Assembly: GCA_947494925.1 (NCBI GenBank)
Contig: CANLWS010000006.1
Location: forward strand, 62,001-126,000
DNA: 64,000 nt
Direction of reading: 5' to 3'
Source of the DNA: an uncultured Alteromonadaceae bacterium
GTDB lineage: Bacteria > Pseudomonadota > Gammaproteobacteria > Enterobacterales > Alteromonadaceae
In this document: piece after piece, positions 38,309-46,559 of the stretch
Position numbering within the stretch: the first letter of the stretch is position 1
Layout: each line of letters starts with the position of its first letter
Position numbers and translations under genes: made by a program
Notes under the pieces: generated by a model
The model's database searches: none
Seen by the model: only the letters and a program-made list of their open reading frames with translations
What the model was told of the DNA's origin: nothing

Positions 38309-38596
38309 CTATAGGTGCCTTTTAAAATCTCTGTCTTCATGTAAAACACGGATGATTTGTATGTACTGGTCACGCATTTTATAGAACACAACATGATGTT
38401 TGATTTGCAGTTTTCTATATCCGGCTCTAATGTCGCCAGCTTCTTTACCAATTTCAGGGTGGGTTTTGAGGTTATCAATCCCTTCACTAAGAAGGTCGTA
38501 ATATTTGTCGGCTTGTTTTTCGCCCCACTTCTTATATGTGTATTTGTATATGTTATTTAGGTCAGTTTTTGCTTTGTTTTGTATGCGAATAATCAA
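38309..38596 (-). CDS. parE: ParE-family toxin
   Basis: 95-residue RelE/ParE-superfamily toxin. ParE-type members poison gyrase, RelE-type members cut mRNA. The fold signature is AKTDLNNIYKYTYKKWGEKQADKYYDLL with a late YRKLQIKHHVVFYKMRDQYIQIIRVLHEDRDF. The ending RVLHEDRDFKRHL is typical of ParE rather than RelE. Its start overlaps the antitoxin stop by four bases (38593-38596). Confidence 0.9.
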   Translation of the reverse strand: MIIRIQNKAKTDLNNIYKYTYKKWGEKQADKYYDLLSEGIDNLKTHPEIGKEAGDIRAGYRKLQIKHHVVFYKMRDQYIQIIRVLHEDRDFKRHL

Positions 38597-38853
38597 TCTA
38601 TACCAAGCTCTCTTTTTGCATTTTGCTTAATCGCATTCATGTCCAATACGCCAGCGTCGCCGCTTTCTTCTCCTGCAACAAGTGCAGAGCGCAATGCTTC
38701 TAGCTTAGAGTTGGCTTCTTTCTCTTCTAGCAGTCTCAGCGCATCACGCACAATCTCACTTGCTGAAGCATAACGACCTTCGCTTATTTGTGCAGCAATA
38801 AAGCTATTCCAACGAGTGCCTAAACTCAAAGTCTGTGTTTTAGTCTGTGCCAT
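38593..38853 (-). CDS. parD: ParD-family antitoxin
   Basis: 86-residue ParD/CopG antitoxin. The N-terminal ribbon-helix-helix (SLGTRWNSFIAAQISEGRYASASEIVRDALRLL) binds the operon operator; the C-terminal charged tail would wrap ParE. The ATG at 38853 with AAGGAT upstream is preferred over a TTG six bases earlier. Encoded first in a parDE operon on the strand opposite the transfer genes. It likely stabilises the element. Confidence 0.92.
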   Translation of the reverse strand: MAQTKTQTLSLGTRWNSFIAAQISEGRYASASEIVRDALRLLEEKEANSKLEALRSALVAGEESGDAGVLDMNAIKQNAKRELGID

Positions 38854-39297
38854 ATGCAATCCTTCGAATAAGAATATATCTTAATTATTGCTATATATTG
38901 TTGTTTAGGTCAAGAAAATAAAGCACTACCGCCCTTCGGTTGGTGATTACCGGACGTTGAACCGCAAGCGTTTCATTCCGTTGCGCCAATGACAATAAGT
39001 AATTATCCCCACGTTCTAGAGGTAATTTTGGGGGTAATCATAGGAAAAGCACTACGACTCATTACAATGGTTGGCTGGAATGAATCTTTAATGGAGCATT
39101 ATTTGACACATTAGGCATAGAAAAACCCGCTAAAAGCGGGCTTTCAAAAAATTCTGTAGCGGCTATGCACTCAAACTCAACACTTGAAGCATTGCCCATA
39201 TTCAGAGGCAGCGCAAGGAAAAAGTCACTTCTTGTAATGGTTTTTTGTGGTCTTTTTTAATTGGGTTTTTCTTCCTATATAAACGGAAGGAAACACA
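38854..39297. other. Gene-free gap with a terminator hairpin
   Basis: 444 bases upstream of parD and of the helix-turn-helix gene. A hairpin CCCGCT-AAA-AGCGGG at 39126-39140 has T or A runs on both sides (39121-39146), fitting a bidirectional terminator. The parD promoter should lie at its left end; no clear boxes were identified. Confidence 0.5.
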
Positions 39298-39858
39298 ATG
39301 AAACATCTCTCTTATATCGGCAGTATTTCTGCTTTTGCCCCTTACTTACATGATGAAAGTGTAGGGCAACCCATGCGCAAGTCTCTTGAGCTTGCCCCCT
39401 CCTCTAATGCGTTTGTGAAACCTGTCAAGCAGGACTTTGTGCGCAATGCACGGTTAATGCCTGGCACTCGCTGTATGGTACTCATGTTGCTTGGTTGGGC
39501 TGGTCAAGAACAGCCTATTGAAACAACGATAGGCATTATTGCTAAAAAGTTGGGCCGTAGTGCCCGTCAGGTGCACCGATACTTACAAGATGCTATAGAG
39601 GAAGGTTATCTGTTTTACAGTCGCACTAAAGACCGTATGGGCTATTACACAGGTATTAAGGTCCATCTAAACTTTTCGGCATTGAAGCCACGAAAATCAG
39701 CAAAAACAAGACCAAAAACTGCAGTGCACCGGGGTATGACTCAGGAGTCAGACACTAATAATAAATATATATATAAGAGGCAAAATACAGCTGATGAACA
39801 AGCATTCGTAAATAAATTGAACAGTATACTGAAACGAAACCATCTATCTACTGAGTAA
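39298..39858 (+). CDS. Winged-helix DNA-binding protein, possibly replication-related
   Basis: 186 residues with a central winged helix-turn-helix (ETTIGIIAKKLGRSARQVHRYLQDAIEEGYLFYSRT, about residues 80-115) flanked by basic, poorly structured segments and a Lys/Arg-rich tail. This architecture appears in small replication or partition proteins of plasmids and mobilizable islands, but no catalytic motif is visible. ATG follows AAGGAAA. It stands alone on the plus strand upstream of the restriction-modification genes. Confidence 0.6.
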   Translation: MKHLSYIGSISAFAPYLHDESVGQPMRKSLELAPSSNAFVKPVKQDFVRNARLMPGTRCMVLMLLGWAGQEQPIETTIGIIAKKLGRSARQVHRYLQDAIEEGYLFYSRTKDRMGYYTGIKVHLNFSALKPRKSAKTRPKTAVHRGMTQESDTNNKYIYKRQNTADEQAFVNKLNSILKRNHLSTE

Positions 39859-40278
39859 AAACCTTCTTGATCAATCTTTAGGAAAAATATTTCACTTCGT
39901 GTAAACGCAGAATTCGAAGTGTTGTTTTTTTATTTTTTTAATGAAATGTAGTGTTGAAGTTAACCCAAGTTGAGCGAGTATTCTGCCCTCAGTGATTTGA
40001 TAAAAATACTAAACATCAAGAGTGCTTTTGAAAGCTTGTAGATACTCAACTCCCTGTTATCAATAGTGGGGATTTTAGGTAAGTCAGTTACTGAATCGCT
40101 CGCTTTTTACACTTAAAATAAACAAATAAGAACTGGCTTTCACAGTTAAGTCATTGCTATCATTCCAAAAAATTAGCGATTGATAGTGAATAAACGTTGA
40201 GCAAGTTTTGAGAATGCCGTTGATTCACAGAAAAGCGCAGCACATTGACTCGGTCAATGTCGATGAGAATTCAAATTT
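39859..40278. other. Gene-free AT-rich region upstream of the restriction-modification genes
   Basis: 420 bases without a credible gene; no controller (C) protein gene is seen. It should contain the methyltransferase promoter, but no strong -35/-10 pair stands out. Confidence 0.5.
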
Positions 40279-41466
40279 ATGGAATTTAAAAGCATTAGCC
40301 TCACTAGGGACTTACCGGTCTCTATGGTTAATATTGAAAATAAAACTCGCAGCAATCTTTTTACTTGGCGTGGTCAGTTTTCGCCACAGTTAATTGAATC
40401 AATACTTTGCAATTATGCGGATGATAAAAGTGTCGTTTTTGATCCATTTCTAGGCAGTGGAACTGTCCTTTTTGAATCTGCTCTACTGGGTTTGAGTGCA
40501 TCTGGTTGTGAAATAAATCCCGCTGCAGTGTCATTTGCAAAGATATACGAATTAGTTAACAAGCCTGTAAAGGGCATTAATCAGGCGTTGGCCAAGATTG
40601 AAATATTGGTGTCAAAATACACAAACGACTTGCCTCTATTTGTAGTTGAAAACATCAAAAACTTCGAGCCAGAACTTATTGAAATGTATTCCGGTGAGAG
40701 TGATGAAATTACTCGAACAGTTCTATTTGCGCTGATAACTGGCTTAGACTTTGATGCAAAAAAAACCGATGTTAAAAGAGTTCTTAATGTTTGGGGTACC
40801 CTTCGTGCCAATATAGAAAACCTCCCTAGGTCAAAAAAATATATACAGTGCTTTCATAGGGATTCTAGAGCAACTGCTATCTCTAAAAACACTGTAGATT
40901 TTGTAGTCACATCTCCACCTTATATTAACGTATTTAATTACCATCAGAATTATAGAAAATCAGTTGAAAAAACTGGAGCTGACATCCTCTCTGTAGCCAA
41001 GTCTGAAATCGGTGCAAACAGAAAGTTTAGGCAAAATAGGTTTTTAACTGTTGTTCAGTATTGCATGGATATGTCTCAGGTTTTCTGTGAGTTGATTAGA
41101 ATCTGCAAGGGCGATGCGAAGGTAATATTTATAGTAGGCCGGGAATCAAATGTGAGAAAAACGGCATTTAAAAATGCAAAATTGATTGCGGATGTTGCCG
41201 AATCTTGTGGGTTTATACTTAAGGGCGAGCAAGAACGAGTTTTCACCAATAAATTCGGTGAGTCAATTTATGAAGAAATACTAAGGTTTAGCATTTCAAA
41301 TAATGAAGTACTTAATGCAATTGAAGCTGCTAGAGAAATCGGCCGACGTGCTTTGAAAGAGGCTCTACTTCGTTGTTCATCAGAGGTAGAAGCTGAAATA
41401 AAAGAAGCAATTGAAAAATCTACAAAAATTGATGTTTCTCCGATTCTAAATGTAAAGGAAAAATAA
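40279..41466 (+). CDS. DNA amino-methyltransferase (N4C or N6A), modification subunit
   Basis: 395 residues. The AdoMet-binding motif I is VFDPFLGSGTVLFESALLG (55-62 core) and the catalytic motif IV is TSPPY (211-215), typical of exocyclic amino-methyltransferases, often N4-cytosine. Motif I precedes motif IV with about 150 residues between them, and a further structured part follows to residue 340. The stop overlaps the start of a Bpu10I-like endonuclease by one base, so this is the cognate modification enzyme of a type II system. Recognition sequence unknown. Confidence 0.88.
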   Translation: MEFKSISLTRDLPVSMVNIENKTRSNLFTWRGQFSPQLIESILCNYADDKSVVFDPFLGSGTVLFESALLGLSASGCEINPAAVSFAKIYELVNKPVKGINQALAKIEILVSKYTNDLPLFVVENIKNFEPELIEMYSGESDEITRTVLFALITGLDFDAKKTDVKRVLNVWGTLRANIENLPRSKKYIQCFHRDSRATAISKNTVDFVVTSPPYINVFNYHQNYRKSVEKTGADILSVAKSEIGANRKFRQNRFLTVVQYCMDMSQVFCELIRICKGDAKVIFIVGRESNVRKTAFKNAKLIADVAESCGFILKGEQERVFTNKFGESIYEEILRFSISNNEVLNAIEAAREIGRRALKEALLRCSSEVEAEIKEAIEKSTKIDVSPILNVKEK

Positions 41467-42371
41467 TGGCACTACCGACACCACACCTAGATAAGATCAA
41501 CGCGGCAATTTCAAATGAAAAAATGCCACAGCTGGCTATCAAGAGGCTTCGAGATGGATTGCCTAGATACCATCAATGGATTAATGACATGACAGCTGTA
41601 GAAGGTACAAAAAAAGAGGTGGTTGCTCAACTTGTTCGGCTATTCAATGACTATAAATTCTATGTCGATTTTGATTTGATATATTCTTGTGAAGAAGATT
41701 TTCTTTATCGTCAAAAAGGGCAATTGAAACTAGATAATACTGTGATTGAAGAGTTTTTGCCTCATTTGGCAATTAAAGCTTTCCCAGAACTAAATGATGT
41801 TACGTTTGGACCAACCAAATGCTTTTCGGCAGCATACTTTAGAACTAGTTTACAAGCGGTTACTTTTGGTGGTGGGCTTTCAGTTCGCACTAAAGACCAA
41901 GACTTTGCAATATCTAAAAAGCTTTATTTAAAATCCTCACATGATTCTGCATTTGCACAAACTGATTCAGTTGAGACTTACTTGGGTTATGTAACCGCGG
42001 AATGTAAAACAAATTTAGATAAAACTATGTTTCAAGAAGCCACTGCCACTGCCAATGATGTCAAATCGGCATTGCCAGGTGCTAAATATTTTCTCCTTTG
42101 TGAGTGGCTAGATATGACTCCTGTTAGTACTGCCCCAACAGATATTGATGAAGTACTTTTGATGCGCAAAGCTAAACGTATAAGCTCAAACATAAGAAAG
42201 TCATTTAATTCATATGCTGGAAGAATGGAAAAAGCTGATTGGTATAGTAAGTTTTTGCAAAGTCACCCATTTGACATTAGTGTTTTTTCTAGGTTTATTG
42301 GTCATATAGAAAGCCTTCTAACTGAAGAGGACCCTGCTGAAAACACTGTGCTTTCCGATGGTTTTTTTTAA
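41466..42371 (+). CDS. Bpu10I-like type II restriction endonuclease
   Basis: 301 residues, close to the lengths I recall for the Bpu10I subunits (about 290-300). The segment VETYLGYVTAECKTNLDKTMFQEATATANDVKSALPG-like region (around 169-205) contains the Glu179-x-Lys181 half of a PD-(D/E)xK nuclease site and the conserved helix after it. It overlaps the methyltransferase stop by one base. Bpu10I itself is a heterodimer; only one endonuclease gene is present here, so this one may act as a homodimer. The family call is from sequence memory and needs a profile search. Confidence 0.75.
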   Translation: MALPTPHLDKINAAISNEKMPQLAIKRLRDGLPRYHQWINDMTAVEGTKKEVVAQLVRLFNDYKFYVDFDLIYSCEEDFLYRQKGQLKLDNTVIEEFLPHLAIKAFPELNDVTFGPTKCFSAAYFRTSLQAVTFGGGLSVRTKDQDFAISKKLYLKSSHDSAFAQTDSVETYLGYVTAECKTNLDKTMFQEATATANDVKSALPGAKYFLLCEWLDMTPVSTAPTDIDEVLLMRKAKRISSNIRKSFNSYAGRMEKADWYSKFLQSHPFDISVFSRFIGHIESLLTEEDPAENTVLSDGFF

Positions 42372-42473
42372 AGTTATTATGCAAAAGCGAATGAAACACT
42401 AATAGTTACCTATCGCAAACTTCTGATTACGCGAGACGTTTCTATATGGTTTTCTAAAACATCGTGTCGATTG

Positions 42474-42941
42474 TTAATATTTAACTACATATCCAACAAT
42501 TAGAAGAATAAAAATGCAAGCCGTGGGCGGAATCCATACTGCCCAATCTACTGGTCTGTCATGTTTCGTTTGGTACTCAATTAGTAGTGTTTGTTTATCT
42601 ATCGTACCTTGCGCTTTATCCAGCTTGTTAGACAAATTTTCAATCATTTCGGCTTTTTCCCGCAATTGTTCTTCGCGAACAGTCACCTTTTCACGCAAAA
42701 ACTTAATTTCGACCTCTAAGGCACTGGTAACATTGGGGGTTTCAAAGGGTAAGACTGAGGGGGTAACGTTACCCCCTCCTCTTGTTTTGGCGGGGAAGAC
42801 TCTAAAGAGTTCTGCGGGGTCAATTTCATAGCCGCCGTTTGCGTTCTTTTCCGCGGAAATCTTACCTGATTTAATTGCACGAGTAATGGTGGGAACACTT
42901 TTTCCGGTTTCTTTAGCAGCTTGTTTTGCAGAGAGTTTCAT
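42474..42941 (-). CDS. Helix-turn-helix, coiled-coil, membrane-anchored protein
   Basis: 155 residues in three parts. An N-terminal MerR/excisionase-like helix-turn-helix (KLSAKQAAKETGKSVPTITRAIKSG, residues 2-26, then the wing up to about 48); a heptad coiled coil (about 75-128, EVEIKFLREKVTVREEQLREK); and one C-terminal membrane helix (AVWIPPTACIFILLIVGYVV). Similar small proteins occur on mobilizable plasmids and islands and are annotated only as DNA-binding. A perfect 22-bp palindrome lies inside the coding sequence and related GGGTAAC boxes lie upstream, suggesting autoregulation. Confidence 0.75.
   Translation of the reverse strand: MKLSAKQAAKETGKSVPTITRAIKSGKISAEKNANGGYEIDPAELFRVFPAKTRGGGNVTPSVLPFETPNVTSALEVEIKFLREKVTVREEQLREKAEMIENLSNKLDKAQGTIDKQTLLIEYQTKHDRPVDWAVWIPPTACIFILLIVGYVVKY
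42757..42778. promoter_or_regulatory. Perfect 22-bp palindrome inside the HTH-membrane protein gene
   Basis: Arms GAGGGGGTAAC and GTTACCCCCTC abut without a loop. The core GGGTAAC/GTTACCC is the same element repeated upstream of the gene. Confidence 0.6.
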
Positions 42942-42942
42942 G

Positions 42943-43006
42943 GGGTAACTTTCGGGGTTTCAAAGGATAACATTGAGCAGTAACGTTACCCTTTACATGT
43001 TACCCC
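42943..43006. promoter_or_regulatory. GGGTAAC/GTTACCC box array upstream of the HTH-membrane protein gene
   Basis: GGGTAAC at 42943-42949, GTTACCC at 42985-42991 (within TAACGTTACCC) and GTTACCCC at 42999-43006. They lie in the first 65 bases upstream of the minus-strand start at 42941, where operators would act. Confidence 0.55.
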
Positions 43007-43219
43007 TCCCCATGTAATCAGCCAATATAGAAAGCAGCACCATCCACAGATACCTCTACAAAGACAAGGGGTAGGGGAGAGAATAAAAAGTGTTGTCGCC
43101 AGTTGAAATAAAGCCATTATTTGTCATAAAATATTTTTGTCGGCCTTGACCGAAAACACGTAAATATCATGTGAAAATGGTACGAAAAGTAGTTGCTAAG
43201 TTATTGATAGGTGTAGCGA

Positions 43220-43245
43220 GTTCAAGTCCGGCCCCGGGCACCATT
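43220..43245 (+). repeat. attR: 26-bp tRNA-Leu 3'-end repeat
   Basis: Exact copy of 25368-25393. Only the T-arm-to-CCA part of the tRNA is present, so this is not a tRNA gene. It marks the right end of the island. Confidence 0.92.
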
Positions 43246-43906
43246 TATTTAAAATTCCTCTAAATTAAACCGTATAGCAAATAGTATATTCTGCACAGAC
43301 TTAAACCGACGCTACGCGTTTAATAATATTTAGTAACGTTTTAAAAATAAGGTCTCTCAATTGACTAGGTGTAAACCATCCATTGTGCTTGGTTCCAGCC
43401 ATTCATCCCTGAATGTCGTTCAGTCAGAACACTGCTGCGCAGTGGAAGCATCCTCCATCACCCAGCCACGGGCACCATTTCTTATCTAATTGATTTTATT
43501 GCTTAGATTTCATAATACTTGTTTGCCTGCATTTAGTTTTTTCATAACGCATTGAAATAATGCCCACTTTAAGTTCAAGTCCCGTACTGTCGTGTGTACT
43601 AATGCTTAATAGGGTGAGGGCGACTGGTTGAAATGGACGAGTTATGGTCGGACGTACTTTTTGAACCCTTAGTCTGTTTTACAACGATGAGCAGACATTT
43701 AAAAAGTTGGTTCAGTCTTATTGTGGTGTAGGATGGCCGTTCACTTTCTCATCATTCCCGTGGACAAGCGAGTTTTTTAATTCCTCGTTGTGTAAATTAG
43801 CGTTTGGCGATTTCTCTTCGGACCTTTTTAGAACAATTTGACGTGCTTGTGAAACAATAGGACGAAAAGTAGTAAATTGAAAAAGGGTAAGGGTCTATCT
43901 CCAAGC
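43246..43906. other. Gene-free region right of the island
   Basis: 661 bases with no credible ORF or tRNA. It contains a 12-bp fragment of the att repeat at 43469-43480 and, near 43862, ACGAAAAGTAGT, which also occurs just inside attR at 43182-43193. It may be remnant material of an older insertion. Confidence 0.5.
43469..43480 (+). repeat. 12-bp partial copy of the tRNA-Leu end
   Basis: CGGGCACCATTT matches the last part of attR and its immediate flank (43235-43246 region). It lies 235 bases downstream and may be a relic attachment site. Confidence 0.4.
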
Positions 43907-44503
43907 CTAAGCTTTCAGCTTTGAGTGTTTTCGCGCCAAAGCCAAACAAAACAGACCTATTAACATTATGGCAAGTGAACTGGGCGCATTGACTGCAACC
44001 GTACCATCGTCATAAAAGTAGCTTCCACCTATTTGCAAACGAGCGAATCCCGAAAACGTAAGTGGATCAGAAAAGGTGAGTCTAAAGTGCGGCAGCTGGC
44101 TTAACAGCGCGGAATTAATTATGTCTTTAGGAATAATAAGCGTTTGAAAAAAGGTATCGCCTGAATCCAATAGTGGGCTTGTAGGATCAAGGTCTGCATT
44201 AGTGCGGAACACAGTCCCTAACACATTTCCACCAGAAGAAAGGGTGACAAAATCCAATAGGCTAGATAAATCCAATGGGTTAGACGGAATAACACTGCCT
44301 GAAAAAATGGTGATTGTGGCGTCAGTCACAGAGCTAAATGCATTGCCCCCACTGTCTGTGATTGATGTTGTCAAAAAGAAGTCTACCGATGTCCCGGCCG
44401 TAACACCAACTCCTATCGACTGCCTTACCAGTTCCACTTCAATTAAAACAGCTTTAGCAAAGGTGGGTAAACAACATAGTAAAAAAATTATTATTTTTTT
44501 CAT
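43907..44503 (-). CDS. PEP-CTERM-like exported protein
   Basis: 198 residues from the ATG at 44503 (an in-frame start at 44572 would put 23 extra charged residues before the signal peptide). The signal peptide is KKIIIFLLCCLPTFAKA, cleavage before VLIEVEL. The mature part is a beta-rich domain similar in style to cohesin-like secreted proteins (VELVRQSIGVGVTAGTSVDF). The C-terminus APSSLAIMLIGLFCLALARKHSK has the proline, hydrophobic helix and basic end of a PEP-CTERM anchor, with AP in place of PEP. It is the second such protein in the window and lies just outside the island. Confidence 0.75.
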   Translation of the reverse strand: MKKIIIFLLCCLPTFAKAVLIEVELVRQSIGVGVTAGTSVDFFLTTSITDSGGNAFSSVTDATITIFSGSVIPSNPLDLSSLLDFVTLSSGGNVLGTVFRTNADLDPTSPLLDSGDTFFQTLIIPKDIINSALLSQLPHFRLTFSDPLTFSGFARLQIGGSYFYDDGTVAVNAPSSLAIMLIGLFCLALARKHSKLKA

Positions 44504-45274
44504 TTGAAGGTTCCTTATATTCTTCACAGATGTTTTTGATGAAGCCCTTTTATCAACCTTGCACCTAGGCAAAAACTATACCGAACTTTTAACTCTTTGA
44601 TTTAAAGTGTATTTTAAAATTCTATGTTTCATCGTACTGCCAGACTGTAAAATAACCTGACTGTTAGTCTGTGAATTCAAACATCAGCCTAGTTTGCTTT
44701 TGAATCCGGGGCCAGGAAAGCAAAAGTACTGATTTCTGGTTTTACCTAGTGGAATGGAGAGATTTTCATTCCTTTTCTCAAGAGGGCAATGATAAAAGCG
44801 AGCAGCCAACAATTATAAAAAGCCATCTTTTAACCGTCTAAGGGCCGATTCACGTGCCCAGTGGATCCCCACCTATTCAAACTAGAACGACAGACTCTGG
44901 TGAAGAACATCTTGATTCAAAGGTTTAGTTTACTCAAAATTGTGTGCTTGTTTTTCAAGGACCTCATTCCAGTCAGCCAGTGTTTCAAAAGATTCTAAAG
45001 TATTTTAAGTTGAACTTGTTAGTTGGATTAAAAGTGTATTGTTTACGAATAGAAACAATGTGTTTATTTTTTCGTACTAATAAGAACAATGGAGTTCTCT
45101 ATAATTGATGCTTCTGAACAATATTTGTGAACAACAATGATTTTGAATCAACTGCAAAACCTACATTCTGTTCAAGTTAAGGTTAACTATAAGGGAGTAA
45201 TGGAAAGAGATTTAAAGGGAAGGCTAAACAAAACAATTCATAAAAGCACATTAATAGAGCTGTAAGGGTAGTCT
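44504..45274. other. Gene-free region
   Basis: 771 bases without a supported gene. An inverted repeat GGAATG/CATTCC lies near 44752-44773, and TATAAT at 45100-45105 has no good -35. It should hold the promoters of the two flanking divergent genes. Confidence 0.5.
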
Positions 45275-46270
45275 ATGAAGTTATTTTATAGTCTCCTATT
45301 AACGTTCCTCATACTGGTTTTGATATATTCTGTAGTAACTGGAACTCATTTCGAGGAAGAAAAAGTAATTGAATCGGAAGTTGTTTGCTCAAGTCCAGTT
45401 GATTGTCTTGTGGCTTCCGGAAATAAAAAAACACGCCTTGACCCAATACAGTACCTAAACCAAGGGCCGCCTGCGTTTGTTCCAAGGATTTTTGCTCCAG
45501 GTAAAATTTCTCTTTCTGGGCGTGGTGAGTTTGCCTCAGTTTTCTCAGCAGATAGTACTGAGATGATTTATGGCGTAAGTGATGGAAAGAAAACTGAAAT
45601 CCAATCCATACATTTGGCCGGTAAAACCTGGAGTGAACCTCGAACGATCATTACTCACGAGCGATACAGCTACATGGACGCCTTTTTGTCACCTGACGAA
45701 ACCCGCTTATATTATATTTCAAACCAGCCCATTGAAGGTCAAGGGGAACCAAAAGACCCTGACCTCTGGTTCTCCGAACGGGTAGAAAACGGTTGGGGAG
45801 TGCCGCAAAACGCAGGTCCAGTACTCAACTCAGACCAAGGCGAATACTACGTTTCGTTTACTGACGACGGAACCATATACTTCACAACAAACCGCGCTGC
45901 AGCTAAAGGGCAAGAATTCAACTTTGACATTCACGCAGCGACATTTTTAAATGGGGAGTATCAGAGGCCTATGCGGCTCGAGGCGACTGTGAATTCTGAA
46001 AGATATGATGGCGATGTATTCGTGGCACCGGATGAATCTTACTTGATATTCTCTTCAGAACGTCCTGATGGTTTGGGTAATGGAGATCTCTATGTGAGTT
46101 TCAGGACAACGGATGGTGGTTGGACAATTGCGAAAAACATGGGCCAAAATATAAACTCAGATTCGCAGGATTATTGCCCGTTCGTTACTCGAGATGGTCG
46201 TTACCTCTTTTACAGCAGAAAAGGTGATATTTACTGGGTAGACGCTTCAGTTATTGACACCTATCGTTGA
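45275..46270 (+). CDS. PD40 (TolB-like) beta-propeller protein, membrane-anchored
   Basis: 331 residues with an N-terminal uncleaved signal or anchor (KLFYSLLLTFLILVLIYSVV) and a periplasmic six-bladed-like propeller built from WD40-like PD40 repeats. Recognisable blades include FSADSTEMIYGVSDG, LSPDETRLYYISN, FTDDGTIYFTTN, VAPDESYLIFSSERPDG and VTRDGRYLFYSRKGDIYWVD. Such proteins usually bind peptides or carbohydrates; no catalytic motif is visible. AAGGGTA precedes the ATG. A single gene in a gene-poor area; specific role unknown. Confidence 0.8.
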   Translation: MKLFYSLLLTFLILVLIYSVVTGTHFEEEKVIESEVVCSSPVDCLVASGNKKTRLDPIQYLNQGPPAFVPRIFAPGKISLSGRGEFASVFSADSTEMIYGVSDGKKTEIQSIHLAGKTWSEPRTIITHERYSYMDAFLSPDETRLYYISNQPIEGQGEPKDPDLWFSERVENGWGVPQNAGPVLNSDQGEYYVSFTDDGTIYFTTNRAAAKGQEFNFDIHAATFLNGEYQRPMRLEATVNSERYDGDVFVAPDESYLIFSSERPDGLGNGDLYVSFRTTDGGWTIAKNMGQNINSDSQDYCPFVTRDGRYLFYSRKGDIYWVDASVIDTYR

Positions 46271-46559
46271 GGTCATCGTGGCGTAATCATAGTAATATTT
46301 TCTCAACATTATGGCAGCAATCTCTGCATCTAGGTTCAACAGTTCTTACTTCTGCAATTTAACATCAGTATTAAACTCAATAATTAGACTAATTAAATGA
46401 CCCATAGGGTAAAAGCCATCAATAAACTTACGTAAAATTCAGTATAAGTATCGGCATTATCCTTTAGTCTAAATTTGCTTTTTAACTGTTGTTAGTAAGC
46501 TACACTGGTTCTCATACTGTGCTTTTGTAGCGCATGATAAGAATAATAAAGGCTGCAAT

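Larger units (their letters stand above)
25394..43245 (+). mobile_element. Integrative mobilizable element inserted at tRNA-Leu, about 17.9 kb
   Basis: Bounded by identical 26-bp repeats of the tRNA-Leu 3' end. It carries a tyrosine integrase adjacent to attL, an AlpA-like small regulator that could act as excisionase, MobC, relaxase, a candidate oriT and a coupling-protein homologue. No VirB4, VirB6, VirB8-10 or other mating-channel gene is visible, so transfer would need a helper element. Cargo: PEP-CTERM protein, M48-like peptidase, restriction-modification pair and ParDE. The interior is more AT-rich and less tightly organised than the flanks. The element class is inferred from gene content; the boundaries are read directly. 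Confidence 0.88.

Noticed and set aside
25394-43245. Complete conjugative element (ICE)
   Set aside because: No VirB4-type ATPase, VirB6/8/9/10 or pilin genes are recognisable in the interval.
43220-43260. Second tRNA-Leu gene
   Set aside because: Only the T-arm-to-CCA segment is present; no anticodon or D arm upstream. It is the attR copy.
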